This document shows positions 17,045 to 25,248 of a stretch of DNA of 64,000 nt, piece by piece. The notes under the pieces are model-generated. The model was not told where the DNA came from and ran no database searches. It saw nothing but the letters and a program-made list of their open reading frames with translations. The DNA lies in assembly GCF_000429085.1 (NCBI RefSeq), contig NZ_AUBE01000005.1:248001-312000 (forward strand), given 5' to 3'. The stretch comes from Streptomyces flavidovirens DSM 40150 (lineage in GTDB: Bacteria > Actinomycetota > Actinomycetes > Streptomycetales > Streptomycetaceae). Position 1 is the stretch's first letter. Every line of letters begins with the position of its first letter. The position numbers and the translations under genes were made by a program.

Positions 17045-18803
17045 CAGTGACGGGATGACTGGCGGTGCCGGTCCGGACGATCAGCCCCTGGGCGACGAGT
17101 GTGTCCAGTGGGTTGCCGGCGGCCAGCCACGCATGCAGCGCGGAAGCGCAGGCCGCGGGATCGACGTCCGCCGACGGCTGGGAATCCAGCCGCAAAAGGC
17201 GACCCTCGCGCAAGCGGACGGTGCAGGCGCCGGGCCCGGTGATGTAGGCGGCGAGGGCGCAGTCCGGGTGCAGTTGCAGTACCCCGGCCGTCCACTGTGC
17301 GGGCGAGCCGAGGCGCGGGTCCTCAGGGGCGCCGTACCGGAGGATGACATCGGCGAGGCCGAGAGCGTCCACATCGCGCGTGTCCTCATGGACAGCCGTA
17401 TGTATGTCACCGTCGCCTGCCGGCTCGTACGCCGCACCGGCATAGCGCTCCACCACAACCTCTCGGGCCCCCGGCAACCGCGTCAGAACACGCAAGGGCG
17501 CCGTACGGCAGACGGGCTCGTACGGGGGGAGTGGCAGCGGGTCCAGGAGCGCGGGCCAGGACGGTTCGGGCATACCCATCAGGTCGTAGAAGAGCTGACG
17601 CAACCTGGCAGCGGACTCGCCGGGCAGCGAGCTGGTGAACTCCCCGGGTCCCGGCACCGGACTGCGCTGCGCGCCCAGTGACTCCAACTGAGGCAACAGC
17701 GGGGCGCACGGGTCCAGACGCGGCGCCCTGCGGACGAAATCGGCCGCCGGTGACAGCGGGTCGAGCCCGGACAAAGGAGCGGCACCCAGCAGTACGGGAG
17801 TGCCGAGAGCCGCCGCGTAGTAGGTGACGGCCCCGTGATCGCCGATGACCGCGTCAGCCGCGATCAGCGTCTGTCGCCAGCCTTCCAGCGGATCGATCAG
17901 CACCAGTCCACCGCGCCGGGCCCGGTCGAGCCAGGCACGAATCTGACCGGGACCGTGCCCATGCCAGGTATTGGGGTGCAGGACGGCGGCGAGGCGGTAT
18001 TCGTCCGCCGGGAGCTCGGCGGTCAGGCGTGGCAGCAAAGACGGCAGAACGTCATCACCGCCGCCGTCGCCGAAGAGGGATTCCGGGTTCCAGGTGGAGT
18101 TGAGTACGACGAGCCGCTGGCCGCGCCGCACCCCCAGCGCCCTGCGGAACCTCTCCCGGTACGGACGAGCCGCAAGCATCCGGTCGAAGCAGGGATCCCC
18201 GGCGATTACGGCTGTAGGGGCAGCCTCAGGGCATGCGGCCCGCAGGCGATCGAGCTGCTCGGGATGGGAGAGAACCAGGGCGTCCGCGAGGGGAAGACCG
18301 GTTTCGTCCGACAGGAGCCACTCCGGGGACAGCCCGAAGACCGGCACCGGGGCTTCCGGCTTCCGGCTTCCGGCTTCCGGCTTCCGGCTTCCGGCTTCCG
18401 GCTTCCGGCTTCCGGCTTCCGGCTTCGCCAGCCTCTTAGTGTACCCAACACCATGCGAAATGACTACCAATGCCCCTTTCAATCCCTGGAGTTGACCGCC
18501 AAAGCTGGCCGAGATCGCGAGGTCGACCGGCGTATCGCGAGCCTGTTCCCAGGGCAGGACCGGCACCCCTGTGTCAGCGAGGAGTGCGGCGATTCCTGAG
18601 CGGAAAGCGGAGGATTCCGGGCACGTGGCCAGGAGCTGTACGCGCAAGTCGTCATGGAACAGCGGGAGAACGTCCAGCAGCCGTGTGATCGAGGTGACGT
18701 TGTGCGCCACGAGCAGCACCTTCTGGCACTGCCCCCGCGTGGCCCACCGAACGGCGTCGTTCCCGACCGGAACGCGTATCCACTCGGTTCGTCCCTGGTT
18801 CAT
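17025..18803 (-). CDS. GT-B/CDP-glycerol-transferase-like protein containing a 7-bp repeat tract
   Basis: Cytosolic protein of 592 residues not clearly identified. VLLVAHNVTSITRLLDVLP at the start, VVISHGVGYTKRL near 120 and ADAVIGDHGAVTYYAAALGTPVLLG later resemble the two Rossmann halves of GT-B or CDP-glycerol transferases; similar Streptomyces proteins are, as I recall, often mislabelled translation initiation factor 2. Residues about 126-150 are a heptapeptide repeat (KPEAGSR) encoded by ten perfect 7-base units. Loss or gain of one unit would shift the frame, so the gene may be switchable. ATG 18803 has GAGGG eight bases upstream. Convergent, overlapping neighbour at the 3' end. Confidence 0.6.
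   Translation of the reverse strand: MNQGRTEWIRVPVGNDAVRWATRGQCQKVLLVAHNVTSITRLLDVLPLFHDDLRVQLLATCPESSAFRSGIAALLADTGVPVLPWEQARDTPVDLAISASFGGQLQGLKGALVVISHGVGYTKRLAKPEAGSRKPEAGSRKPEAGSRKPEAPVPVFGLSPEWLLSDETGLPLADALVLSHPEQLDRLRAACPEAAPTAVIAGDPCFDRMLAARPYRERFRRALGVRRGQRLVVLNSTWNPESLFGDGGGDDVLPSLLPRLTAELPADEYRLAAVLHPNTWHGHGPGQIRAWLDRARRGGLVLIDPLEGWRQTLIAADAVIGDHGAVTYYAAALGTPVLLGAAPLSGLDPLSPAADFVRRAPRLDPCAPLLPQLESLGAQRSPVPGPGEFTSSLPGESAARLRQLFYDLMGMPEPSWPALLDPLPLPPYEPVCRTAPLRVLTRLPGAREVVVERYAGAAYEPAGDGDIHTAVHEDTRDVDALGLADVILRYGAPEDPRLGSPAQWTAGVLQLHPDCALAAYITGPGACTVRLREGRLLRLDSQPSADVDPAACASALHAWLAAGNPLDTLVAQGLIVRTGTASHPVTVTPETG
18351..18426. repeat. Heptanucleotide tandem repeat, ten perfect copies
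   Basis: GGCTTCC is repeated ten times without error from 18351 to 18420, followed by a partial GGCTTC to 18426. The unit is 7 bases and the tract is within a coding frame; three units encode seven residues. A period that is not a multiple of three, in a long perfect tract, is the signature of slippage-prone contingency loci. Confidence 0.95.
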
Positions 18804-18979
18804 TCCGTGTCCCTCGGTGCTCGCGCCTTACTGATCCCCGGTGTGGTTGGCCAAGTGGCCGCCGAAGCTTAACGCGGCGAGACAGCGACGGGACGCTCTT
18901 GAATCTGATTATGATCAGCTACGGTCTGGAGCACCGCCGAGGCACTCGTCACGCAGGTGTGCGACTGGGGTGGCCTCGA

Positions 18980-19333
18980 TCAGCGCTCAGCGTGAGCGGT
19001 GGCCGAAGAGCCGGTCTCGGAAGCCTGGTCATCGGTTGGGCGTTGACACTCCGGTGCGTACGGCTCGCTGCCACAGACGCGGCACACCCCGCTGGGCCGG
19101 CAGTCCGAGCTCCCCGAAGGCCTGGTGCGCGGTGCGCTCCACGCCGTGGTGGATCTGGGCGGTGCCTGGGGGCCAGGGTGTGAGTCCGTCAGAACCCTGC
19201 TGAGGTTGCGGCGCCGCCGCAGTTCGGCGACATCGGCGCGTGGCATCCGGCCGACCGGCGACGGGACGACAGTCCACAGCACGGTGCATGCCGAAACGCC
19301 GGCAAGGGTGAGCCACAGCATGGTGTCTGCCAT
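18980..19333 (-). CDS. Small putative membrane protein
   Basis: Frame of 117 residues starting at ATG 19333 with AGGA seven bases upstream. The N-terminal MADTMLWLTLAGVSACTVLW is a likely membrane anchor, followed by an arginine-rich stretch (ADVAELRRRRNLSRVL) and an unstructured tail with a single CRVCG. No family recognised. The surroundings are the most poorly coding part of the window, so it may be a decayed or horizontally acquired gene. Confidence 0.4.
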   Translation of the reverse strand: MADTMLWLTLAGVSACTVLWTVVPSPVGRMPRADVAELRRRRNLSRVLTDSHPGPQAPPRSTTAWSAPRTRPSGSSDCRPSGVCRVCGSEPYAPECQRPTDDQASETGSSATAHAER

Positions 19334-19755
19334 GAGAATTCCTGTTCCCGCCACCGATCATGGCGGCAATCGAAGACCAGCACTTCCGCAAGTTCTATCC
19401 CTGAAGGCGACAGTCCGCATAACGCTCGGGCATATTCCGGGTTACGTCGATCTCTTCGATTACAGCCGTGAGGACCCACGGAAGACATAAGCGGACTAAC
19501 GGTGGCCTCCGTGACGGTGTCACAGCATTGCTCCTCATGTATGAGGATCTTCAGTTCAACAGTCCGGGGTAACGCACGCCAACGTCAAGACTCAGGCGTC
19601 ATCTGCGGCGCGAAGTGCGCAGGTGGAAGCCGGGAGGCTTATAGCTCATGTCCCTGCAGAACTGATAAACCACTTGAAGGAAGTCATCCATATGCGACAA
19701 GGCCGCCACCCGTTTGCCGCGCATCCTGCTTAATCGGCAGACAGTTGGATGGACT
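19334..19755. other. 422-base stretch without recognisable gene
   Basis: Lower GC than its surroundings, with short frames in several directions and no domain or tRNA seen. It contains the leader of the following small gene and the promoter side of the preceding minus-strand one. I see no inverted repeats long enough to suggest an insertion element. Confidence 0.4.
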
Positions 19756-20091
19756 ATGACGAAGTCAAACCACTCCGAAACAGGCTTGCACCGCTTGATC
19801 AGTTCCATGAGCGATACGACCGCCCCTGCCGTACGGGTCGGAGATATGACTGTTTCTGTCGTACGGATGGGGTCGTGGGTGTTCACGCCGGCCTCTGCCC
19901 GCCTGGCTCGGCAAGCGAACGCCACCTTGCACGACAAAGACCGGTGCGTCGATCTACAGTACTCGTCCTCGATTGTTGAAGATTTCCTGACGGCGATGGC
20001 AAGCATCGAGGATGACTTCGCCGCCCTGTCCACCTCCGCCCTGCCTGAGCGGCACGACAATGACCGGACGGGGCAGAGCTTTCATGCATGA
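19756..20091 (+). CDS. Hypothetical protein coupled to the DUF2637-like gene
   Basis: Frame of 111 residues from ATG 19756, reading MTKSNHSETGLHRLISSMSD and ending shortly after LSTSALPERHDNDR. No family recognised. The mixture of codons is less GC3-biased than typical Streptomyces genes, which hints at an accessory origin. Its stop overlaps the next start by eight bases, suggesting coupling. A frame on the other strand covers the same ground but lacks a start with a ribosome site. Confidence is low. Confidence 0.35.
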   Translation: MTKSNHSETGLHRLISSMSDTTAPAVRVGDMTVSVVRMGSWVFTPASARLARQANATLHDKDRCVDLQYSSSIVEDFLTAMASIEDDFAALSTSALPERHDNDRTGQSFHA

Positions 20092-20926
20092 GACGCGGCG
20101 CGGCCGCCACAGCCGGGTCGACCCGCCCTCACCTCCAAGCTCTGACGCCGCCTGGACCCCGCCCGTTACCGGCACTTCGTACACCGGAGCCGGCGATCAG
20201 CTTTTCTCCTCGATCGACCCGTGGGACCCGGCAGAGGAACTCGCCCACCTTCTGCAAGAGGCCATCGCCGCCGAGGCGAGCACCGCCACCCTGACTGATG
20301 CCGGTGCGCCTTCGGGCACGGAAACCGACGACGCCCAGCCCGAGGGGCTGGGCGACTTACCGCTTGCGGGCCTGACGGAGATCACGGCAGAACTACCGCC
20401 CGTGCGCCCCGCGACGCCGGGCCGTCGCAGACCCCGCTCGCGCAAGCGCCCGGCCACCGGCGCACTGCAGCGGACGAGTTTCGCCCTGGCCGCGCTCGCC
20501 GCCGTCGTCGTCTCCATGGTGTGCGTCTTCGGCGGCATGGTCACCTACGACCCGCTGCGCCACCTCGCCCGGTATCGCACCACAGCAGGCGCGGTCAGCT
20601 GGTGGCCGCTGCTCGTGTACGGGCCGTGGATGGTCGCATCCCTGTCCATCCTGCGGGCCGCCCTCCACCAACGCCGAGCGGCACACTCCTGGGGAGTCGT
20701 ACTGCTCTTCTCCACTGTCTCCATGGTTCTTTGCGTAGCGCAGGCGCCCCGCACCCCGGTCGACGCCGCAGCAGCCGCACTGCCCTCCCTCGCCGCTCTT
20801 GCCTGCTTCCAGCAACTCGTCCGCCAGATCACCCTCACCCGGCCACCCCGCCAGACCGCGCCCCGCCACAGGAGCCCCGCCTCCCCACTCCAACGCCCCG
20901 CGAGCCAAAGCGGGAAGCCGACGTAG
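20084..20926 (+). CDS. DUF2637-like membrane protein
   Basis: Protein of 280 residues. The first 120 residues are acidic, proline-rich and probably cytosolic. The C-terminal half has about four membrane segments beginning with FALAALAAVVVSMVCVFGG and continuing WWPLLVYGPWMVASLSILRA, the layout of DUF2637/SpdB-type Streptomyces membrane proteins often found near plasmid-transfer or regulatory genes. Start ATG 20084 follows a purine-rich GGGGCAGAG; ATG 20060 in the same frame is an alternative. Role unknown; an origin in an integrated element is possible but no integrase is seen. Confidence 0.6.
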   Translation: MHETRRGRHSRVDPPSPPSSDAAWTPPVTGTSYTGAGDQLFSSIDPWDPAEELAHLLQEAIAAEASTATLTDAGAPSGTETDDAQPEGLGDLPLAGLTEITAELPPVRPATPGRRRPRSRKRPATGALQRTSFALAALAAVVVSMVCVFGGMVTYDPLRHLARYRTTAGAVSWWPLLVYGPWMVASLSILRAALHQRRAAHSWGVVLLFSTVSMVLCVAQAPRTPVDAAAAALPSLAALACFQQLVRQITLTRPPRQTAPRHRSPASPLQRPASQSGKPT

Positions 20927-20959
20927 CCGGAGTCACGGGCACGGTCTCTTGATGCTGTG

Positions 20960-21166
20960 TCAGAGGCCGGAGGGACCGACGAGCGCTGCAGCAAGGCTGA
21001 GGACGGTGGCCAAGAGGGCCAGAGTCAGCACCAGGAGCCGCAGGGACGACACCACGCGCTCCCACCGGTCCGCTCCGTGAGCGGGATCCTCAAGCAAGGG
21101 AGCATTGTCCGGCCAGTTCTGTTCCACGGGCTTCGTCGTTCGCACATCGTTGTCTTGACAGTTCAT
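20960..21166 (-). CDS. Small single-pass membrane protein
   Basis: A 68-residue frame with a hydrophilic N-terminus (NWPDNAPLLEDPAHGADRWE) and one C-terminal membrane segment (LLVLTLALLATVLSLAAALVG). The shape is that of a tail-anchored small protein. ATG 21166 has AGGGA immediately upstream, too close for an ideal site; an in-frame ATG at 21220 is the alternative. It lies downstream of gap on the same strand. No family recognised. Confidence 0.45.
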   Translation of the reverse strand: MNCQDNDVRTTKPVEQNWPDNAPLLEDPAHGADRWERVVSSLRLLVLTLALLATVLSLAAALVGPSGL

Positions 21167-21271
21167 TCCCTGCCAACGCGGCCGCGCCGACCGTGGTGAC
21201 GGCACCGCAGGAACCGTCATCTGATCGACGCGGCCGATACGTCGTACGTCCTGCGTACCCCGGTTTGCCGG

Positions 21272-21287
21272 GCAGCCCGCAGGCTGC
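21272..21287 (-). terminator. Short hairpin after gap
   Basis: GCAGCC at 21272-21277 and GGCTGC at 21282-21287 form a 6-base stem with a 4-base loop, about 20 bases beyond the gap stop. It is short and without a U-tract, so it may only be a weak terminator. Confidence 0.35.
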
Positions 21288-21307
21288 TCCTCCGCAGTCC
21301 GCCGAGA

Positions 21308-22753
21308 TCAGACCGCCGGGGCCGGGAAGGTCGGGTACTCCACCCCGGAGACGTGCTGGACAACGCGGATGACCTGGCAGGAGTATCCGAACTCGTTGTC
21401 GTACCACAGGTAGAGGATCGCGTTGTCGCCGTCCACCTTGGTGGCGCCGGCGTCGACGATCGAGGCGTGGCGCGAGCCGATGAAGTCGTTCGAGACCGCG
21501 TCGGGGGCCGTGGTGAAGTCGATCTGGCGCTTGAGCGGCGAGGTCAGCGACACGTTGCGGAGGTAGTCGAGGACCTCCTCGCGGTTGGTCTCGCGGCCGA
21601 GGCGCAGGCTGAGGATCGCGATCGAGACGTCCGGCACCGGGACGCGGATCGAGCTGCCGGTGATCGGCGCCTTGAGGTCGGGCAGCGCCTTGGCGACGGC
21701 GGAGGCGGCACCGGTCTCGGTGATGACCATGTTGAGCGGCGCCGAGCGACCGCGACGGTCCGCCTTGTGGTAGTTGTCCAGCAGGTTCTGGTCGTTGGTG
21801 AACGAGTGGACCGTCTCCACGTGGCCGCGCAGGACGCCGTACTCGTCCGCCATCGCCTTCAGCGGCGGGACGATCGCGTTGGTGGTGCAGGACGCGCAGG
21901 ACAGGATCTGCTCGTCCGGCTTGATCGTGTCGTGGTTGACGCCGTGGACGATGTTGGGCACATCGCCCTTGCCCGGCGCGGTCAGGACGACCTTGTCGAT
22001 GCCGGGGCGCAGGTGCGTCGACAGGCCCTCGCGGTCGCGCCACTTGCCGGTGTTGTCGATGAGGATGGCGTCCTTGATGCCGTACGCCGTGTAGTCCACC
22101 TCGGACGGGTCGCCGGCGTAGATCACCTTGATCTCGTTGCCGTTGGCGATGATCGTGCTGTTCGCCTCGTCGACGGTGATCGTGCCCTGGAACTGGCCGT
22201 GAATGGAGTCACGGCGCAGCAGCGAGGCGCGCTTGACGATGTCCTGGTCGCCGCCCCGGCGGACGACGATGGCACGGAGCCGCAGGCCGTTGCCGGAGCC
22301 TGCCTTCTCGATGAGCAGGCGGGCGACGAGGCGGCCGATGCGGCCGAAGCCGTAGAGGACGACGTCGCGGGGCTCGCGGCGCTCGATCTTGTTGGCACCC
22401 GTGGCGCCGGCGACGGCCTCGGCGGTGAACTCCTCCACCGAGAGACCGCGGTCGTCACTCTTGTACGTCGCGGCGAGCATGCCGATGTCGATCTGGGAAG
22501 GGCCGAGATCGAGTGTGGTCAGAGCCTGCAGGAACGGCAGCGTCTCGGTGACCGAGAGTTCCTCACCGGCGATCTGCCGGGCGAATCGGTGGGTCTTGAG
22601 AATGCTGACCACCGACTTGTTCACCAAGGAGCGGCTGTGAAGGAGGACCGTGATGTCCCTCTTCCGGTGCAGCTTCCCGATGACGGGGATCATCGACTCC
22701 GCGATCTCCTCGCGGGTCTTCCAGTTGGTGAACGAGTCGTCGTTGACAGTCAC
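21308..22753 (-). CDS. gap: Glyceraldehyde-3-phosphate dehydrogenase, long form
   Basis: Glycolytic enzyme, 481 residues. An N-terminal extension of about 125 residues precedes the normal GAPDH fold, which starts with the NAD motif VVLYGFGRIGRLVARLL; this long form is known from several bacteria. The catalytic cysteine lies in LSCASCTTNA and the active-site histidine in HSFTNDQNLLDNYHKADRR. Start is GTG 22753 with only a weak purine-rich site (GAAAG). The gene stands alone, without pgk or tpi, so it is probably a second GAPDH with a specialised or gluconeogenic role; cofactor preference cannot be read here. Confidence 0.9.
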   Translation of the reverse strand: MTVNDDSFTNWKTREEIAESMIPVIGKLHRKRDITVLLHSRSLVNKSVVSILKTHRFARQIAGEELSVTETLPFLQALTTLDLGPSQIDIGMLAATYKSDDRGLSVEEFTAEAVAGATGANKIERREPRDVVLYGFGRIGRLVARLLIEKAGSGNGLRLRAIVVRRGGDQDIVKRASLLRRDSIHGQFQGTITVDEANSTIIANGNEIKVIYAGDPSEVDYTAYGIKDAILIDNTGKWRDREGLSTHLRPGIDKVVLTAPGKGDVPNIVHGVNHDTIKPDEQILSCASCTTNAIVPPLKAMADEYGVLRGHVETVHSFTNDQNLLDNYHKADRRGRSAPLNMVITETGAASAVAKALPDLKAPITGSSIRVPVPDVSIAILSLRLGRETNREEVLDYLRNVSLTSPLKRQIDFTTAPDAVSNDFIGSRHASIVDAGATKVDGDNAILYLWYDNEFGYSCQVIRVVQHVSGVEYPTFPAPAV

Positions 22754-23238
22754 AGGTTTATCTTTCGAGCTAGGCGGCGCTCATATGCTAACCCCACGTT
22801 GGTTTGATCATTCAAGCGGTCTCATCCGCGTGAGATGTATGTCCTGGTTTGCAATGGTGCGCCCCGTCTGGCCCCTTGTGCGATGTGCGCCGCGAGAGCT
22901 GGTGAGAAGGCCCTTGCCGGAGTCGACGGCGGAAAATACGGCCCTGGCAGTATCTTCTAGTCCGATTTATTTATTGCCCGAAGGAGACGGTCGCGCTCAC
23001 TCGATCCGGTTTTCTGGCCGGCCGTGGGCGTACCACTCGCGCGTAAATGCCGTTGTAACGGCATGGACAGCACATTCACCGCCAACGCGAATTTCGCGAG
23101 TCACGCCATTCCGTCTCGGTCGTACGCCGAACTCGCCGGTGCCTACTGGATGGATTCACCGATCTACTCCGCGCGCGCCGCTGATCGGCAGGCCGGTGAG
23201 CGGAGGAATCCCGGACCGGGCGAAGCGCAAGGGGATGC
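22754..23238. other. 485-base intergenic region upstream of gap
   Basis: It holds the gap promoter side and an AT-rich segment around 22945-22985 (with TTTATTTATTG) unusual for this window. Small frames on the plus strand (for example from 23063) lack ribosome sites and overlap the next gene on the other strand, so I do not call them. No RNA gene or repeat is evident. Confidence 0.45.
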
Positions 23239-23700
23239 CTACTCGTCGACAAGAGCGGCGAGCCTCCCGACCGCCTGATGGAGCGCCAGTTCCAGTGCCG
23301 TCGGGAGGTGCAGCGCGCCGCTGCCGTCGGGAGGGACGAGCCATCGCAGGGAACCCGCGGCCCGGCAGGGCGGGGGAACCGAGATCCAGGCACCTTCGCC
23401 GGCGTAGCGGATACCTCGCCCGATCCAGGAGGTCATCGGATCCGGGGGGAGGAAGAACCCGACCCGGTGGGCGGCGAAGTCCGCGAGTGTGGGGCCGGGT
23501 TTCGGCAAGGGGATCCGCAGGAGAGCGTCGAGGGCGAGAAGGCCGAGTTCTTCCGGCACGCTGAGCACGTCCCAGAACCGTCCGGCGGGCAGTAATACTG
23601 TGCCATTTTCTCCGTGGGCCCATTCCCGCTTGCACGCCTGGGGGTCCGTCGCGGACGCGGCGAGCCACTCAAGAGCTTGTTCGGGAGGCGTATTTCTCAT
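23239..23700 (-). CDS. Hypothetical protein (PrimPol-N-like small protein?)
   Basis: Protein of 153 residues, start ATG 23700 with AGGAG five bases upstream. The order LLPAGRFWDVLSVPEELGLLALDALL, then GFFLPPD and a late LPTALELALHQAVGRL, recalls small Streptomyces proteins related to the N-terminus of bifunctional primase/polymerases, but catalytic motifs are not evident. It is predicted to be soluble and cytosolic. The assignment is tentative. It is divergent from the secreted esterase gene across a 347-base gap. Confidence 0.55.
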   Translation of the reverse strand: MRNTPPEQALEWLAASATDPQACKREWAHGENGTVLLPAGRFWDVLSVPEELGLLALDALLRIPLPKPGPTLADFAAHRVGFFLPPDPMTSWIGRGIRYAGEGAWISVPPPCRAAGSLRWLVPPDGSGALHLPTALELALHQAVGRLAALVDE

Positions 23701-24047
23701 GTCTCTCCTCTTCGACCCAGAAACCGAATGAGCGGACAGCACCGCCGGGGGAGTGGACCGCTACCAATTCCCTGGCCACGCCCTGGTCATATTCATAGAT
23801 ATTTCTGGCTGATGGAAGGGGTGGCGGGAGGTGGCGTTTCTCTGGCACACGGCACACGCGGCACACGGGGCAGCGCGACGCAGGTGATTCCGCCGATGCC
23901 ACCGCGCCGGGCGTACGGCGACAGTGGCACCCGCCAGCGAATACGGCGGTGCCCGCCCCCCACGTACGACCGGCCCAGTCCTCGGCGACGAGTGCCGTGC
24001 CGGGCCCGGCGCAGCGGCTCCGCCACGACCGAGAGGACGACTCAGTC
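23701..24047. promoter_or_regulatory. Divergent promoter region with GGCACAC repeats
   Basis: The 347-base gap between divergent genes carries an AT-rich patch near 23785-23810 and GGCACAC at 23844-23850 and 23851-23857, with a further GCACAC at 23861-23866. These direct repeats could be an operator for either gene. An open frame upstream of the esterase start is probably not translated, because the signal peptide begins after 24048. Confidence 0.35.
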
Positions 24048-24992
24048 GTGCAGCAGTTCACCAGCGAGAACAGCGGTGGCGCTCACAGCGCCCCGGCGCA
24101 CCACCGACACGGAAAGGGCCGCTTCCGGTCGCTCATGGCCGGCTTGGCGGCGCTCCTTGTCGCCGGCGGGCTCAGCACCGTAGCGACCCCCGCGGCCCGG
24201 GCGGCGGACAATCCGTACGAACGCGGCCCCGCCCCCACCACAGCGAGCATCGAAGCGCCCTCCGGCCCCTACGCGGTCTCGCGGACCGCCGTCTCCTCCC
24301 TGGGCGTCACCGGTTTCGGCGGCGGGACCGTCTACTACCCGACCTCCACCAGCGACGGCACGTTCGGCGCCGTGGCGGTCTCTCCCGGATTCACCGCGAG
24401 CCAGTCGTCCATCGCCTGGCTCGGTCCGCGCCTCGCCTCCCAGGGCTTCGTGGTCTTCACCATCGACACCCTCTCCAGGTACGACCAGCCCGGCAGCAGG
24501 GGCCGCCAACTGCTCGCCGCACTCGACTACTTGACCGAGCGCAGCACCGTACGCGGCCGGATCGACAGCAGCAGACTGGGCGTGATGGGCCACTCGATGG
24601 GCGGCGGCGGCTCGCTGGAGGCGGCCAAGAGCCGGCCGTCCCTCCAGGCCGCCATCCCGCTCACCGGGTGGAACACCGACAAGACCTGGCCGGAGATCCA
24701 GACCCCGACCCTGGTCGTGGGGGCCGACGGCGACACGGTCGCGCCGGTCGCCTCGCACTCCGAGCCCTTCTACGAGAGCCTGCCCTCCTCGCTCGACAAG
24801 GCGTACCTGGAACTCAACAACGCGACGCACTACACGCCGAACTCCTCCAACACCACCATCGCCAAGTACAGCATTTCCTGGCTCAAGCGGTTCATCGACA
24901 ATGACACCCGCTACGAGCAGTTCCTCTGCCCGCTGCCCCGCCCGAGCCTGACCATCGAGGAGTACCGCGGCAACTGCCCGCACGCTTCCTGA
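24048..24992 (+). CDS. Secreted cutinase/PET-hydrolase-type polyester hydrolase
   Basis: Secreted alpha/beta hydrolase of 314 residues that should cleave cutin-like or synthetic polyesters outside the cell. A basic n-region and hydrophobic stretch end at ARA (residues 50-52), a signal-peptidase I site. The triad is Ser183 in GHSMGGGG, Asp229 in GADGDTVAP and His261 in NATHYTPN; Phe115 and Met184 are placed to form the oxyanion hole, with Trp208 at the clamp position. Cys294 and Cys310 match the C-terminal disulfide of actinobacterial cutinases. GTG 24048 was chosen for AGGA ten bases upstream; an in-frame ATG at 23949 would give an implausibly long leader. Activity on a given polymer is inference. 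Confidence 0.88.
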   Translation: MQQFTSENSGGAHSAPAHHRHGKGRFRSLMAGLAALLVAGGLSTVATPAARAADNPYERGPAPTTASIEAPSGPYAVSRTAVSSLGVTGFGGGTVYYPTSTSDGTFGAVAVSPGFTASQSSIAWLGPRLASQGFVVFTIDTLSRYDQPGSRGRQLLAALDYLTERSTVRGRIDSSRLGVMGHSMGGGGSLEAAKSRPSLQAAIPLTGWNTDKTWPEIQTPTLVVGADGDTVAPVASHSEPFYESLPSSLDKAYLELNNATHYTPNSSNTTIAKYSISWLKRFIDNDTRYEQFLCPLPRPSLTIEEYRGNCPHAS

Positions 24993-25248
24993 CGTTCTTC
25001 CGCAGTCCAGCGACGCCGGTGCCGGTCGCGTGCCCCGCGGCCGGTACACCGGCACGCCGTTCGTCCGTACCGTGTGCGCCGGCACAGACTTGGCCCGCCG
25101 ACGCTGGGCACGCGCCCAGCACCGACCCGTCCGACCCCGCGTTTGCCCAGGTGAGACGGGGGTCCGGACCTCCCGCGCTCCCACTGACACCAGGCTTCCG
25201 TCACTGCTTACGCGGAAGTAACGTGAGTGGCGTGACCGGAAAACGACC

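Noticed and set aside
19599..20060. 153-codon minus-strand frame
   Set aside because: Cysteine/arginine-rich without a ribosome site, and the opposite-strand frame is better coupled to its neighbour.
23063..23278. Small plus-strand frame resembling a leader peptide or RiPP precursor
   Set aside because: No ribosome site, no RiPP enzymes nearby, and half of it lies over the opposing gene.
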